From assembly GCA_902776665.1 (NCBI GenBank), contig CACYQZ010000003.1, positions 1 through 64,000 of the forward strand: 64,000 nt of DNA, written 5' to 3'. Below the pieces are notes generated by a model, which was not told the origin of the DNA, made no database searches, and was given only the letters and a program-made list of their open reading frames with translations. The first letter of the stretch is position 1. Each line of letters starts with the position of its first letter. Shown in pieces: positions 8,141 to 17,233 of this stretch. The position numbers were made by a program, and so were the translations under genes. The stretch comes from an uncultured Prevotellaceae bacterium. Lineage in GTDB: Bacteria > Bacteroidota > Bacteroidia > Bacteroidales > Bacteroidaceae.

Positions 8141-8917
8141 ATGCCATTCGATTTTGGAATCAAGGATATCATCGACATCCTACTTGTCGCACTGATGCTC
8201 TACTACGTCTATCGGCTGATGAAAGAAAGTCGGTCGCTGAGCGTTTTCGGCGGAATTATGGTGTTTGTGCTGGTGTGGCTGCTGGTGAGCCAAATCTTCG
8301 AGATGCGCCTGATGGGTAGCATTCTCGACAAATTGGTGAGCGTGGGTGTCATTGGCCTCGTCGTGCTGTTTCAGGAGGAAATCCGCAAGTTTCTCTATTC
8401 GCTCGGAGGCAGTCAGCGTTTCCGCAGCATCGCCCATTTCTTCAGGTTGAGGCACCACAAAGACGAGGTTGTCGAAGACAAGGAAACGATTATGCCGATT
8501 GTGATGGCGTGTATGAATATGGCGCGCCAGAAAGTCGGTGCGCTCATCGTGATGGAGCGCGGCGTGGTGCTCGACGATGTCGTGGAGACGGGCGACCGCA
8601 TCGATGCCCGCATCAACCAACGGCTCATCGAGAATATTTTCTTCAAGAATTCGCCGTTGCACGACGGTGCGATGATTATTTCCAAGAAACGAATCAAGGC
8701 CGCTGGCTGTATTCTGCCCGTGAGCCACGATTTGCACATTCCGAAGGAACTCGGCCTGCGCCACCGTGCCGCAATGGGTATTTCGCAGGAGAGCGATGCC
8801 CTCGCCATCGTCGTTTCCGAGGAAACAGGTCGCATCAGCGTCGCCATTCACGGTCATTTCCGCCTGCGCCTCTCGGCAGAGGAACTGGAAGCGATTTTGG
8901 CGAAGGAAGTGAGGTGA
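8141..8917 (+). CDS. cdaA: membrane diadenylate cyclase (c-di-AMP synthase)
   Basis: The 258-residue protein makes c-di-AMP from two ATP. An N-terminal membrane domain with about three helices (residues 10-75) precedes a DisA_N-type catalytic domain. The catalytic DGA motif is in LHDGAMII and the RHR motif in RHRAAMGISQ, both intact. Length and order match the CdaA/DacA class. The stop codon at 8915-8917 abuts base-for-base the stop of the convergent transporter gene on the other strand. Confidence 0.93.
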   Translation: MPFDFGIKDIIDILLVALMLYYVYRLMKESRSLSVFGGIMVFVLVWLLVSQIFEMRLMGSILDKLVSVGVIGLVVLFQEEIRKFLYSLGGSQRFRSIAHFFRLRHHKDEVVEDKETIMPIVMACMNMARQKVGALIVMERGVVLDDVVETGDRIDARINQRLIENIFFKNSPLHDGAMIISKKRIKAAGCILPVSHDLHIPKELGLRHRAAMGISQESDALAIVVSEETGRISVAIHGHFRLRLSAEELEAILAKEVR

Positions 8918-9490
8918 TTACAACAGCATCAACCCTGCGAACGCCGCGAATCCAATCATTTGAATCGGGTTGATTTTCACGTATTTTGTACCGACAAAAG
9001 TCGCGACGAAAAGTCCCACGCTAATCCAAAAATGCCACGGGTCGCCCGTCATCGTCTTAAAATTGTCAGCATTCATCAGCAGCAAGGTTGCAGCGGCCAA
9101 CAGTCCGACAACGACGGGACGCAATGCCGTGAAAATGCTTTGCATCACGGGCGTGTCCATATATTTCATAAACATTTTGCTAATCAGAATCATCAGAATC
9201 ACCGACGGAAGAACGAGTGCGAAAGTGGCTGTGAACGAGCCGAGAACGGCCATCGCGTCACCGAAACCGGCTTTTTCTGCCGCCGCATAGCCGCAGTAGG
9301 TCGCCGTATTGATGCCGACGGGGCCGGGTGTCATCTGCGAAATCGCCACAATGTTCGTGAATTCCGCCGTCGTGAGCCATTGGTGCTGCACAACGGTCTC
9401 GGTCTGGATGAGCGAGAGCATTCCGTAGCCGCCACCGAAACCGAAGAGGCCGATTTGGAAAAAGGTGATGAATAACTCTAAATATATCAT
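8918..9490 (-). CDS. chromate transporter family protein, second half-size subunit
   Basis: The 190-residue membrane protein belongs to the CHR family. It has the N-terminal block FFQIGLFGFGGGYGMLSLIQ and TEFTNIVAISQMTPGPVGINTATYCGY, typical of short-chain CHR proteins. It pairs with a second half-size gene 57 bases upstream on the same strand; such tandem halves are thought to assemble with opposite topology. The substrate may be chromate or another oxyanion and cannot be read from sequence. Confidence 0.85.
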   Translation of the reverse strand: MIYLELFITFFQIGLFGFGGGYGMLSLIQTETVVQHQWLTTAEFTNIVAISQMTPGPVGINTATYCGYAAAEKAGFGDAMAVLGSFTATFALVLPSVILMILISKMFMKYMDTPVMQSIFTALRPVVVGLLAAATLLLMNADNFKTMTGDPWHFWISVGLFVATFVGTKYVKINPIQMIGFAAFAGLMLL

Positions 9491-9547
9491 TTTTATTTTT
9501 CAATTTGACGATTTTACCATGTACAATTGCTTTTTCAATTTCATCCT

Positions 9548-10096
9548 TCATCCATTTTCATTTTCCGTAGGCTTGATGAACTGTCCGTAGAGATAGCCGC
9601 CGAGCGCCGCTGCGAGGATGATGAGGATGGGATTGACACCGAGCAGCCAGATGAGTAGGGCGGTGACGATGGGAATCCAGCAGTTCGACAGGGTGATGTG
9701 GGCGCTTTTTGCGAGGTTGAACGTCGGCACGGCGATGAGCGCAACCACTGCCGGACGGATGCCGTTGAACATCGCTGCGACCCAAGGGACATCCATAAAA
9801 CGATGGAAAAACAGGGCGATGAGCAGGATGATGAGGAACGAGGGCAGTGCCGCACCTGCCGCTGCGACGATGGCACCCGTGTGGCGGCGCAATCGGAAGC
9901 CGATGAAAGTCGAGATGTTGATGGCAAAAACGCCCGGACAACTCTGTGCCACGGCAATCAAATCGACAAATTCCTCTTTGGAAAGCCAGTGGTGGTTATC
10001 GACCACCTCGGTCTCAATCATCGGAATCATCGCGTAGCCACCACCGAAGGTGAATGCGCCGATTTTGCTGAATGTTTTGAATAGTTGATAGTGCAT
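9548..10096 (-). CDS. chromate transporter family protein, first half-size subunit
   Basis: The 182-residue partner of the downstream CHR half shows KIGAFTFGGGYAMIPMIE and VAQSCPGVFAINISTFIGFR. The 57-base spacing and shared strand suggest one transcript. Its start codon and first residues (MHYQLFK) fall inside a heptamer array (10083-10145), so the translation start itself is built from repeat units. No later methionine would keep the conserved N-terminal block, so this start is likely correct. Confidence 0.85.
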   Translation of the reverse strand: MHYQLFKTFSKIGAFTFGGGYAMIPMIETEVVDNHHWLSKEEFVDLIAVAQSCPGVFAINISTFIGFRLRRHTGAIVAAAGAALPSFLIILLIALFFHRFMDVPWVAAMFNGIRPAVVALIAVPTFNLAKSAHITLSNCWIPIVTALLIWLLGVNPILIILAAALGGYLYGQFIKPTENENG

Positions 10097-10145
10097 AGTG
10101 TAGAGTGCATAGTGTAGAGTGCATAGTGTAGAGTGTAGAGTGGAA
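10083..10145. repeat. heptamer array (AGTGTAG/AGTGCAT) spanning a start codon
   Basis: Nine units keep a perfect 7-base register: AGTTGAT, then AGTGCAT and AGTGTAG alternating, ending AGTGTAG, AGTGGAA. The array fills the purL to CHR-transporter gap and continues into the transporter coding region, providing its ATG (complement of AGTGCAT). Confidence 0.9.
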
Positions 10146-10159
10146 AGTTTTTTACCCTT

Positions 10160-13100
10160 TTACCTTTTTACTTTTCCCTCTACCCATTTTCTGGCATTGA
10201 CAAAGGCCTCTATCCACGGCGTCACCTCGTCCAAACGGCGATTTTGCGGATACCACGCGTTCTGCCACGGAAAAATGGCGCGTTCCAAGTGGGGCATCAT
10301 CGCCAAGTGGCGACCATCAGCCGAGCAGATGCCTGCCACGTCGTAGTCCGAACCGTTGGGATTGGCGGGATAGTCGTGGTGGTTGTATTTTGCGACGATG
10401 TTGTAGTGGTTTTCGCCCTCGGGCAACGAGAATCGACCTTCGCCGTGCGCCACCCAGATGCCGAGTTTCGAACCGCTGAGCGAACGAAGCATAACGCTTT
10501 TATTTTCAGGGATTTGCAGTGTCAAAAAGGCACTTTCGAATTTCTGGGAAACGTTGTGGAGCATTTTTGAGTTTGACGATTTGCCCAATAACCCCAGTTC
10601 CACCATTAATTGACAACCGTTGCAGATGCCGAGCGACAGCGTGTCTTCGCGGGCATAGAAGCGGTCGAGCGCCTCTTTCGCTTTCGGATTGTAGAGGAAC
10701 GCGCCGGCCCAGCCCTTCGCCGAACCCAACACGTCGCTGTTCGAGAAACCGCCGCAGAACACAATCATCTGCACTTCGTCGAGCGTCTCGCGACCCGAAA
10801 TCAGGTCGGTCATCATCACGTCTTTCACCTCGAAACCTGCCAAATAGAGGCAATAGGCCATTTCGCGCTCGCCATTCGTGCCTTTTTCTCGGATAATGGC
10901 AGCCTTTGGCGTTGGGTGTTGGGTGTTGGGTGCTGAAGCTTTCTTCCAGCGGTCGGGACTCAGTCCGTATTGCCGCAGACTGCCCGTGAAACCGCGTGGG
11001 AAGCGCATTTCCACAGGTTGATGCTTGTAATTTTTGACACGCTCGTCGGCCATTCCGTTGAAACTCTGTTTGCGGTCGAGTTCGTGGCTCGTTTCGTACC
11101 AAATGTCGCGCAAATGGTCGATGTCGAGGGTCAGGGTGTTGGGTGTTAGGTGTTGGGTGTTAGGTGTTGGGTGTTGGGTGTTGGGTGTTGGCAAAACGAT
11201 TTCGATTTCGCGACTATTTTCGACAGGATAGCCGATTTTCGCGAAGCCCACGCCCACATCCTCGAGGAATTCGCGTAGGTCGAACTTGTGTTCGTCGCTC
11301 ACCTGAATCACCACGCCCGGATTCTCGGCGAAAAGTGTTTTTCTGATGTCGCCATCGCTGCAAATGTCGTGCAAATTGATGTGCAGACCGCCTCGCGTAT
11401 TGGCAAAAGTCATTTCGAGCAGCGTCGTGATGAGACCGCCAGCCGAAATGTCGTGGCCGGCCATCACCCAACCGCGCCGAATCAGTTCCTGAACGGCGTT
11501 GAAGCAATCGACGAAATACTCGGGATTCTCGACCGTCGGCACGTCGCTGCCCACTTTTCCGAGGCTCTGGGCGAAGGCCGAACCGCCGAGTCGCTGTTCG
11601 CAGAACGAAAAATCGATGTGGTAGAGGCTCGACCGCTTGTCATTGACGACGACGGGGCTCACCACCTTGCGCACATCGCTCACTTCGCCGCCACTGCTGA
11701 CGATGACCGTGCCCGGTGCGATGATTTTCTCGCCATTCGGATATTGTTGGGTCATTGAGAGCGAATCCTTGCCCGTCGGCACGTTCACACCGATGGAACA
11801 ACAGAAGTCAGAAAGGGCCTCGACGGCTTTGTAGAGCCGTGCATCCTCGCCTTCCTGCGACCGACACGGCCACATCCAGTTGGCCGACAGCGATACGCTT
11901 TTCAAACCGTCGGCGAGAGGTGCCCAAACGAGGTTCGTGAGCGATTCGGCAACCGAGAGCACACTGCCAGCCTCGGGCGATGCCAAACCAGCTTGCGGTG
12001 CGTGACCGATGGCGGTGGCAATGCCTTTGCGACCGCGATAGTCGAGGGCAACCACGCCACAGTCAGAGAGCGGCAGTTGCAGTTCGCCTTGGCACTGTTG
12101 TCGGGCGATTTTTCCCGTCACCGAGCGATCGACCTTGTTCGTCAGCCAGTCTTTGCAGGCGACGGCTTCGAGGCGAAGGACTTTTTCAAGTTGAGAGTTG
12201 ATAGTTGAGAGTTGACAGTCATAATCAATGTTTTCGAATGTCCTTTCCACCGTCATATCTTTCATCACTGTTTTCGGCGAATGACCGAACATCTGCGCCA
12301 CGTCGAGGTCGAAAGGTTTTGTGTCGCCTTGTTTGAAGGAGAAATGCGCGTCGCCCGTCGTTTCGCCGACCACGTAGAGCGGAGCCCGTTCGCGTTCGGC
12401 AATCTGGCGTACGTGGTCGATGTGTTGCTCGTCGATGAGCAGCCCCATTCGTTCCTGACTTTCGTTGGCGATGATTTCCTTTGCCGAGAGTGTTTTGTCG
12501 CCGATGGGCAGTTTCGACATATCGATTTCGCCACCGCAGTCCTCAACCAGTTCCGAAAGGCAATTCAGATGGCCTGCCGAACCGTGGTCGTGAATCGAAA
12601 TGACGGGGTTCTGGTCTTCCTCGACCAGTGCTCGCACGAGGTTGTAGGCACGTTTTTGCATTTCGGGGTTGGCACGTTGAATGGCATTGAGTTCGATGCC
12701 GTTGCTGTAGCGTCCCGTGTCGACCGACGACACCGAGCCGCCGCCGAGTCCGATGCGATAGTTGTCGCCACCCACGACCACCACTTTATTGCCCTTCTGA
12801 GGCTCTTTTTTCAGGCAGTCGCGCTTCTTGCCGTAGCCCACGCCGCCTGCCAGCATAATCACTTTGTCGTAGGAATAGAGAGCCCCATCCTGACCTCCCC
12901 CCGTAGGGGAGGAATGATGCTCGAACGTCAGCACCGAACCGCAAATCAGCGGTTGTCCGAACTTGTTTCCGAAGTCCGACGCGCCGTTCGACGCCTTGAT
13001 GAGGATCTGCTCGGGCGTCTGATAGAGCCAGTCGCGCTGTGCCGAGCGCGGCGCAGTCATATAAACTGCCGTTCCGGCAATCGGCCACGAGCCAACGCCA

Positions 13101-13936
13101 CCGCCCATTCGGTCGCGGATTTCGCCGCCTGTGCCCGTCGCAGCACCATTGAACGGTTCTACCGTCGTCGGGAAATTATGCGTCTCAGCTTTCAGCGAAA
13201 TCACGCTCTCGATTTCCTTCACGCCGAACCAGTCGGCAGTCGATTGATCAGCAGGTGCAAATTGCTCAACCACAGGACCTTGCGCGAATGCCACATTATC
13301 TTTATAGGCCGAAAGAATTTTGTTCGGATGCTCTGCCGTCGTCTTTTTAATCATCTGGAAAAGCGACGATTCTTTTTCCTCGCCGTCGATGATGAACGTG
13401 CCACCGAAAATCTTATGTCGGCAATGCTCCGAATTGATTTGTGCGAAGCCGAAAACCTCCGAATCGGTCAATTTTCGGCCATTTTTCTGCTCGATTTCGT
13501 GCAAATAGGCGATTTCCTCTGCCGAGAGCGCCAGACCCTCCTGTTCATTGTACGCTTCGAGGTCGTCGATGTAGCGAATCGGTTCGGGCTCGATGTCAAT
13601 CGTGAAAATCTCTTGGTCGAGACCCTCGTAGATTCGTTGCAGCATTGGGTCGAAAGAGGCCTCCAACCTCCCCCCATCGGGCGAGGCCAAAACGAACTCT
13701 TCTACTCGCGAAATCCCACTGAGATTCATATTCTGCGTGATTTCCACAGCATTCGTGCTCCACGGCGTCACCATTTCGCGTCGCGGACCGACGAATCGCC
13801 CTTCCAACTGGCTTTCCGACAGCATTTCCGCACCGCCGAACAGCCAGCACAGCGCATCTTTTTCCGTTTGCACAAGCTCGTGGTCCACCGCCACGGCAAT
13901 CACACTCTCTTCTGGGGTTTTGAAAAACAAAATCAT
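10160..13936 (-). CDS. purL: phosphoribosylformylglycinamidine synthase
   Basis: The single-chain 1258-residue enzyme converts FGAR to FGAM in purine synthesis, using ATP and glutamine. The ATP-binding synthase half carries KAETHNFPTTVEPFNGAATG and the repeated AIRS-like domains. The C-terminal class I amidotransferase domain has GICNGCQLMVELG with the nucleophilic Cys and the late histidine region WVAHGEGRF. Three heptamer arrays and two GC-rich palindromes are embedded in frame, giving peptides such as TPNTQHPTPNTQHL and SSPTGGGQDG that are not part of the conserved enzyme. A -7 box sits 30 bases upstream of the start. Confidence 0.96.
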   Translation of the reverse strand: MILFFKTPEESVIAVAVDHELVQTEKDALCWLFGGAEMLSESQLEGRFVGPRREMVTPWSTNAVEITQNMNLSGISRVEEFVLASPDGGRLEASFDPMLQRIYEGLDQEIFTIDIEPEPIRYIDDLEAYNEQEGLALSAEEIAYLHEIEQKNGRKLTDSEVFGFAQINSEHCRHKIFGGTFIIDGEEKESSLFQMIKKTTAEHPNKILSAYKDNVAFAQGPVVEQFAPADQSTADWFGVKEIESVISLKAETHNFPTTVEPFNGAATGTGGEIRDRMGGGVGSWPIAGTAVYMTAPRSAQRDWLYQTPEQILIKASNGASDFGNKFGQPLICGSVLTFEHHSSPTGGGQDGALYSYDKVIMLAGGVGYGKKRDCLKKEPQKGNKVVVVGGDNYRIGLGGGSVSSVDTGRYSNGIELNAIQRANPEMQKRAYNLVRALVEEDQNPVISIHDHGSAGHLNCLSELVEDCGGEIDMSKLPIGDKTLSAKEIIANESQERMGLLIDEQHIDHVRQIAERERAPLYVVGETTGDAHFSFKQGDTKPFDLDVAQMFGHSPKTVMKDMTVERTFENIDYDCQLSTINSQLEKVLRLEAVACKDWLTNKVDRSVTGKIARQQCQGELQLPLSDCGVVALDYRGRKGIATAIGHAPQAGLASPEAGSVLSVAESLTNLVWAPLADGLKSVSLSANWMWPCRSQEGEDARLYKAVEALSDFCCSIGVNVPTGKDSLSMTQQYPNGEKIIAPGTVIVSSGGEVSDVRKVVSPVVVNDKRSSLYHIDFSFCEQRLGGSAFAQSLGKVGSDVPTVENPEYFVDCFNAVQELIRRGWVMAGHDISAGGLITTLLEMTFANTRGGLHINLHDICSDGDIRKTLFAENPGVVIQVSDEHKFDLREFLEDVGVGFAKIGYPVENSREIEIVLPTPNTQHPTPNTQHLTPNTLTLDIDHLRDIWYETSHELDRKQSFNGMADERVKNYKHQPVEMRFPRGFTGSLRQYGLSPDRWKKASAPNTQHPTPKAAIIREKGTNGEREMAYCLYLAGFEVKDVMMTDLISGRETLDEVQMIVFCGGFSNSDVLGSAKGWAGAFLYNPKAKEALDRFYAREDTLSLGICNGCQLMVELGLLGKSSNSKMLHNVSQKFESAFLTLQIPENKSVMLRSLSGSKLGIWVAHGEGRFSLPEGENHYNIVAKYNHHDYPANPNGSDYDVAGICSADGRHLAMMPHLERAIFPWQNAWYPQNRRLDEVTPWIEAFVNARKWVEGKVKR
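10908..10935. repeat. intragenic heptamer array (GGTGTTG x4) in purL
   Basis: GGCGTTG, GGTGTTG, GGTGTTG, GGTGCTG in register, encoding APNTQHPTPK on the purL strand, just before the amidotransferase domain. Confidence 0.85.
11135..11190. repeat. intragenic heptamer array (GGTGTTG/GGTGTTA x8) in purL
   Basis: Eight 7-base units without slippage. Since 21 bases make seven codons, the encoded peptide repeats every seven residues (PNTQHPT, PNTQHLT). It is the most regular array of this unit in the window. Confidence 0.92.
12189..12223. repeat. intragenic heptamer array (AGTTGAG type) in purL
   Basis: Five units: AGTTGAG, AGTTGAT, AGTTGAG, AGTTGAC, AGTCATA. The encoded peptide is DCQLSTINSQLEK, close to the murF peptide from the same unit. 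Confidence 0.85.
12894..12912. repeat. GC-rich palindrome inside purL
   Basis: CCTCCCC, five-base loop, GGGGAGG. It is read in frame as the loop SSPTGGGQDG between conserved CGSVLTFEH and YDKVIMLAGG. Confidence 0.85.
13659..13687. repeat. degenerate GC-rich palindrome inside purL
   Basis: CCTCCAACCTCCCCCCATCGGGCGAGG-like sequence related to the other palindromes but with imperfect pairing, giving LASPDGGRLEASF. It is probably a decayed copy. Confidence 0.55.
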
Positions 13937-13965
13937 ATTATTTCGGTCAAAATTCTTTCGTGCTG

Positions 13966-13973
13966 CAAAGTTA
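13966..13973 (-). promoter_or_regulatory. -7 box for purL
   Basis: Minus-strand TAACTTTG, 29 bases before the purL ATG at 13936, giving a leader of about 25 bases. Confidence 0.6.
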
Positions 13974-14015
13974 CGAAATTTTCGTCAGAATTTCTGACTT
14001 ATCGTTTCGGAAAAA

Positions 14016-16256
14016 TCACGGTTCGATGGTGAAATTGAGTTGCCGTTTTTCGAGATTGGCCGAGGCCACGCGGATGTGAATCGGGTCGCCCAACTGATAG
14101 ACGTGGCGGCGACGACGGCCCACGAGGCAATAGTTTTGCTCGTCGAAGTCGTAGTAGTCGTCGTCGAGGTCGCCGATGGGCACAAGGCCCTCGCAGTGGT
14201 TTTCGTCGATTTCGCAGTAGATTCCAAACGAGCGGATGCCCGAAATGTGGGCGGCGAAATCCTCGCCGATGTGCTCCGACATATATTCCACCATCTTGTA
14301 TTTGATGGATTCGCGCTCAGCCGAGGCCGCGAGTTGTTCCATATCCGACGAATGTTCGCATTGCTCCTCGTAATAACGCTCGTTGCCGCTCTTTCCGCCC
14401 TGTTCGTAGCGCGTGAGCAGGCGATGGACCATCGTGTCGGGATAGCGGCGGATGGGCGAGGTGAAGTGCGTGTAGTAGGGGAATGCGAGGCCGAAATGGC
14501 CGATGTTGTGGACGGAATATTTCGCTTTCATCATTGCGCGAAGGGCGATGCTTTGGATGAGTTTTTGTTCGCGTTTTCCTTCAACATCGTCCATCAATTT
14601 GTTCAGCGACCGCGCCGTCTGACCGCTTGTTCCGGCAGTTTTCAGCCGATAGCCGAAGCGCTTGATGAACTCGCTCAACTGCTCCAATTTCTGCACGTCG
14701 GGATTCTCGTGGATACGATAGGGCAGCGTCTTCGCCTTCTTGCCGCGCTGCGGTTTTCCGATGGATTCGGCGACGGTTCGGTTGGCCAACAGCATAAATT
14801 CCTCGATGAGTTTGTTGGCATCGCGCTGCCGCTTGAAATAGGCGCGAAGCGGACGGCCTTTCTCATCGACGTCGAAGTGTAGTTCCTCGCCCTCGAACTT
14901 GATGGCACCGTTTTTGAAGCGTTCGGCACGCAGTTTTTTCGCCAGCATATCGAGCAAGAGCAGTTGTTCGGCGTTTTCGCCCTTAAGGTGATGCGGATTC
15001 AGCTTTTTCGCATTGTCGAAAAGGTTGGGCGATGGTTCGCCCGTGCCATCGACCACGCCGTTTTGCTCAAGCAACTCCTGCACTTCCTCGTAGGCGTAGC
15101 GGCGGTTCGACTTGATGACGGTGTGGACAATGCGATGCGAGCGCACTTGCGCGTCTTCGTCCATCAGCAGAATGACGCTGTAGCAGAGTTTTTCCTCGTC
15201 GGGACGCAGCGAACAAACGAAGTTGCAGAGGTGTTCGGGCAGCATCGGAATCGTTCTATCGACGAGATAGACCGACGTGGCGCGTTTTTGCGCCTCTTTG
15301 TCGATGATGGAACCCTCGGTGACGTAGTGCGACACGTCGGCAATGTGGACGCCAACTTCGAAAAGTTTGTCTTTTTTCCGAATCGACAAGGCATCGTCGA
15401 AGTCTTTCGCGTCGTGTGGGTCGATGGTGCAAGTCCATACGTCGCGGAAATCCTCACGCTCGGCGAGGTCTTTTGCCGTCACCTTGCCCGAAATCTTGTT
15501 GGCAGCCTCCTCGACCTCCTTCGGATAGCGGTAGGGCAGACCGTATTGCGCCAGAATCGCGTGCATCTCGGCGTTGTTTTCGCCCTGCTGACCGAGAATG
15601 TCGATGACTTCGCCCACCATATTGCGATGTTGCGCGTCGGGCCACTGCGTGATGCGCACCAGTGCCTTGTCGTCGCTTTTTCCGCCCATCAACTTGCTTT
15701 TCGGGATGAGAATGTCCTGCACGATGAGGTTGTCTTGCGTCACGAGGAAGGCGATGTCGCTATCGACGCGCAGCGTTCCCACAAACGTGTCCTTCGCCCG
15801 TTGCAGAATCTCCAAGACCTGTGCCTCGCGAATGTGGTTCCGACGGCGTGCCATCAACGAAAAGCGCACGCGGTCGCCGTTTTGCGCCCACAGCGAATTG
15901 CGTTCCGAGACGAAAATCGGCTTGTCGGTACCGTCGGGAACAATCGAGTTCTTGCCGTTCAACTTCCTAACGAAGCGACCTTCCTGCACCTGTCCGCCCA
16001 TGTTCAGACGGAAGGCGTTGTCGCCCTCTTTTTTCAGGAAATCGTCCCATGCCATCTCGTCCAACACGCTGAGTGCCAGCATTTTCAGCGGATGCGTGTT
16101 GAGTCGGAGTTCGCGGAAAATATCCTTCAGTTTGAAAGTCGTTTGCGGATTACCCATGAACAGATTTTGCAGCATCTGTTCCACATCGGCCTTGCTATTC
16201 CTGCGTCGGCGCGGTTTTTCGGCAGCCTTGGCTGCCTGCCTCTTACTTCTTCCCAT
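14016..16256 (-). CDS. rnr: ribonuclease R
   Basis: The 746-residue 3'-5' exoribonuclease degrades structured RNA. The N-terminal winged-helix-like and cold-shock regions are followed by the RNB catalytic domain with DPHDAKDFDDAL (metal-binding aspartates), HYVTEGS and FTSPIRRYPD, and a C-terminal S1 domain (GIRSFGIYCEIDENHCEGLVP). The start has a lysine/arginine-rich head. It reads toward purL and is separated from it by the purL promoter. Its own -7 box is at 16287-16294. Confidence 0.94.
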   Translation of the reverse strand: MGRSKRQAAKAAEKPRRRRNSKADVEQMLQNLFMGNPQTTFKLKDIFRELRLNTHPLKMLALSVLDEMAWDDFLKKEGDNAFRLNMGGQVQEGRFVRKLNGKNSIVPDGTDKPIFVSERNSLWAQNGDRVRFSLMARRRNHIREAQVLEILQRAKDTFVGTLRVDSDIAFLVTQDNLIVQDILIPKSKLMGGKSDDKALVRITQWPDAQHRNMVGEVIDILGQQGENNAEMHAILAQYGLPYRYPKEVEEAANKISGKVTAKDLAEREDFRDVWTCTIDPHDAKDFDDALSIRKKDKLFEVGVHIADVSHYVTEGSIIDKEAQKRATSVYLVDRTIPMLPEHLCNFVCSLRPDEEKLCYSVILLMDEDAQVRSHRIVHTVIKSNRRYAYEEVQELLEQNGVVDGTGEPSPNLFDNAKKLNPHHLKGENAEQLLLLDMLAKKLRAERFKNGAIKFEGEELHFDVDEKGRPLRAYFKRQRDANKLIEEFMLLANRTVAESIGKPQRGKKAKTLPYRIHENPDVQKLEQLSEFIKRFGYRLKTAGTSGQTARSLNKLMDDVEGKREQKLIQSIALRAMMKAKYSVHNIGHFGLAFPYYTHFTSPIRRYPDTMVHRLLTRYEQGGKSGNERYYEEQCEHSSDMEQLAASAERESIKYKMVEYMSEHIGEDFAAHISGIRSFGIYCEIDENHCEGLVPIGDLDDDYYDFDEQNYCLVGRRRRHVYQLGDPIHIRVASANLEKRQLNFTIEP

Positions 16257-16286
16257 GATTTTTAGTTTTTAGTGATAAATTCGATG

Positions 16287-16294
16287 CAAAGATA
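16287..16294 (-). promoter_or_regulatory. -7 box for rnr
   Basis: Minus-strand TATCTTTG (complement CAAAGATA), 30 bases before the rnr ATG, separating rnr from the rsfS-ftsH-cdsA transcript. Confidence 0.6.
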
Positions 16295-16322
16295 ATGAAA
16301 ATTATTCAGAATCATATCGATT

Positions 16323-17213
16323 TTATCCTAAAAATTGCAGGGTGTAGATGTAAATAACGGCAGCTGGAATCGCCATCAACGACGAATCGAAGCGGTCGAG
16401 CATTCCACCGTGTCCGGGCAGGATGTTGCCAGAGTCCTTGATGCCGAGCGTGCGCTTGAAAAGCGATTCGACAAGGTCGCCCCAAGTGCCGAAAACAACG
16501 ACGACGAGGGCGAGGCCTATCCAGTGGAGAAGCCTCTCCCCCTGCCCCTCTCCAAATAGAGAGGGGAGCATTTGAACTGTTCCGTTTTCTTTTGTAAAAT
16601 GTGAAATCAGCGCAGCGACGAGGAGCACGAGCACGGCACCTCCGATGCTTCCTTCCCACGATTTTTTCGGGGAAATGCGCGGAAAAAGGCGATGTTTTCC
16701 GAAGAGTGAACCGACGCAGTAGGCACCCGTGTCGTTCATCCAAAGAAACACAAAAATGCTCATCGGCAACAGCCAGTTGTAGGCGACTTGTCCGCTTGTT
16801 GGGTCGGCTTGGAACGCCAATACGTTGATGGTCGAGAAAGGCAGGGCGATGTACATCTGTCCGAGCATCGTGTAAGCCCAGTCTTGAACGGGATTTTTCT
16901 GTTGCAGATAGAGTTCGCTGATGAACAGGTAAACCACCGTGAGCAGGTAGGGAATGAAAGCTGCCGAGGGAACAAGGTCGGTGCAATAGCCGGCGAAGGC
17001 AAGGAAAAGATAAACGCCTGCCGCCGTGGAAATGAAGCGATTGACATTCGTGTCCTTGACGTGCTGATTGACGAGGCCGGTGTATTCCCAGAGCGTGAAC
17101 CCCGTAATGAGGGCGAACAGCAGAATCATCGCGTCGCCGCGAAAGCAGATGCCCGTCACCATAACGGCTACGAACAGGATGCCTGTGATGGCTCGAACGA
17201 TAAAATTTTTCAT
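16323..17213 (-). CDS. cdsA: phosphatidate cytidylyltransferase (CDP-diglyceride synthase)
   Basis: The membrane enzyme makes CDP-diacylglycerol for phospholipid synthesis. The 296-residue protein has about eight membrane segments and the family signature near the C-terminus: GTWGDLVESLFKRTLGIKDS followed by LPGHGGMLDRFDS. KSWEGSIGGAV is also typical. It lies 20 bases after ftsH on the same strand, so rsfS-ftsH-cdsA is one operon, a conserved Bacteroidota order. A GC-rich palindrome adds PSLFGEGQGERLL to a loop between membrane segments. Confidence 0.93.
   Translation of the reverse strand: MKNFIVRAITGILFVAVMVTGICFRGDAMILLFALITGFTLWEYTGLVNQHVKDTNVNRFISTAAGVYLFLAFAGYCTDLVPSAAFIPYLLTVVYLFISELYLQQKNPVQDWAYTMLGQMYIALPFSTINVLAFQADPTSGQVAYNWLLPMSIFVFLWMNDTGAYCVGSLFGKHRLFPRISPKKSWEGSIGGAVLVLLVAALISHFTKENGTVQMLPSLFGEGQGERLLHWIGLALVVVVFGTWGDLVESLFKRTLGIKDSGNILPGHGGMLDRFDSSLMAIPAAVIYIYTLQFLG
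16530..16569. repeat. GC-rich palindrome inside cdsA
   Basis: CCCCTCTC (16545-16552), six-base loop, GAGAGGGG (16559-16566), preceded by GCCTCTCCCCCTG. It is in frame, in a soluble loop of the membrane protein. Confidence 0.8.
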
Positions 17214-17233
17214 TTTTCTACTCCTTAATTATA

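Noticed and set aside
12212-14032. 606-codon ORF on the plus strand opposite purL
   Set aside because: It mirrors the purL frame, has no recognisable domain and no promoter or start context; purL motifs on the other strand are unambiguous.
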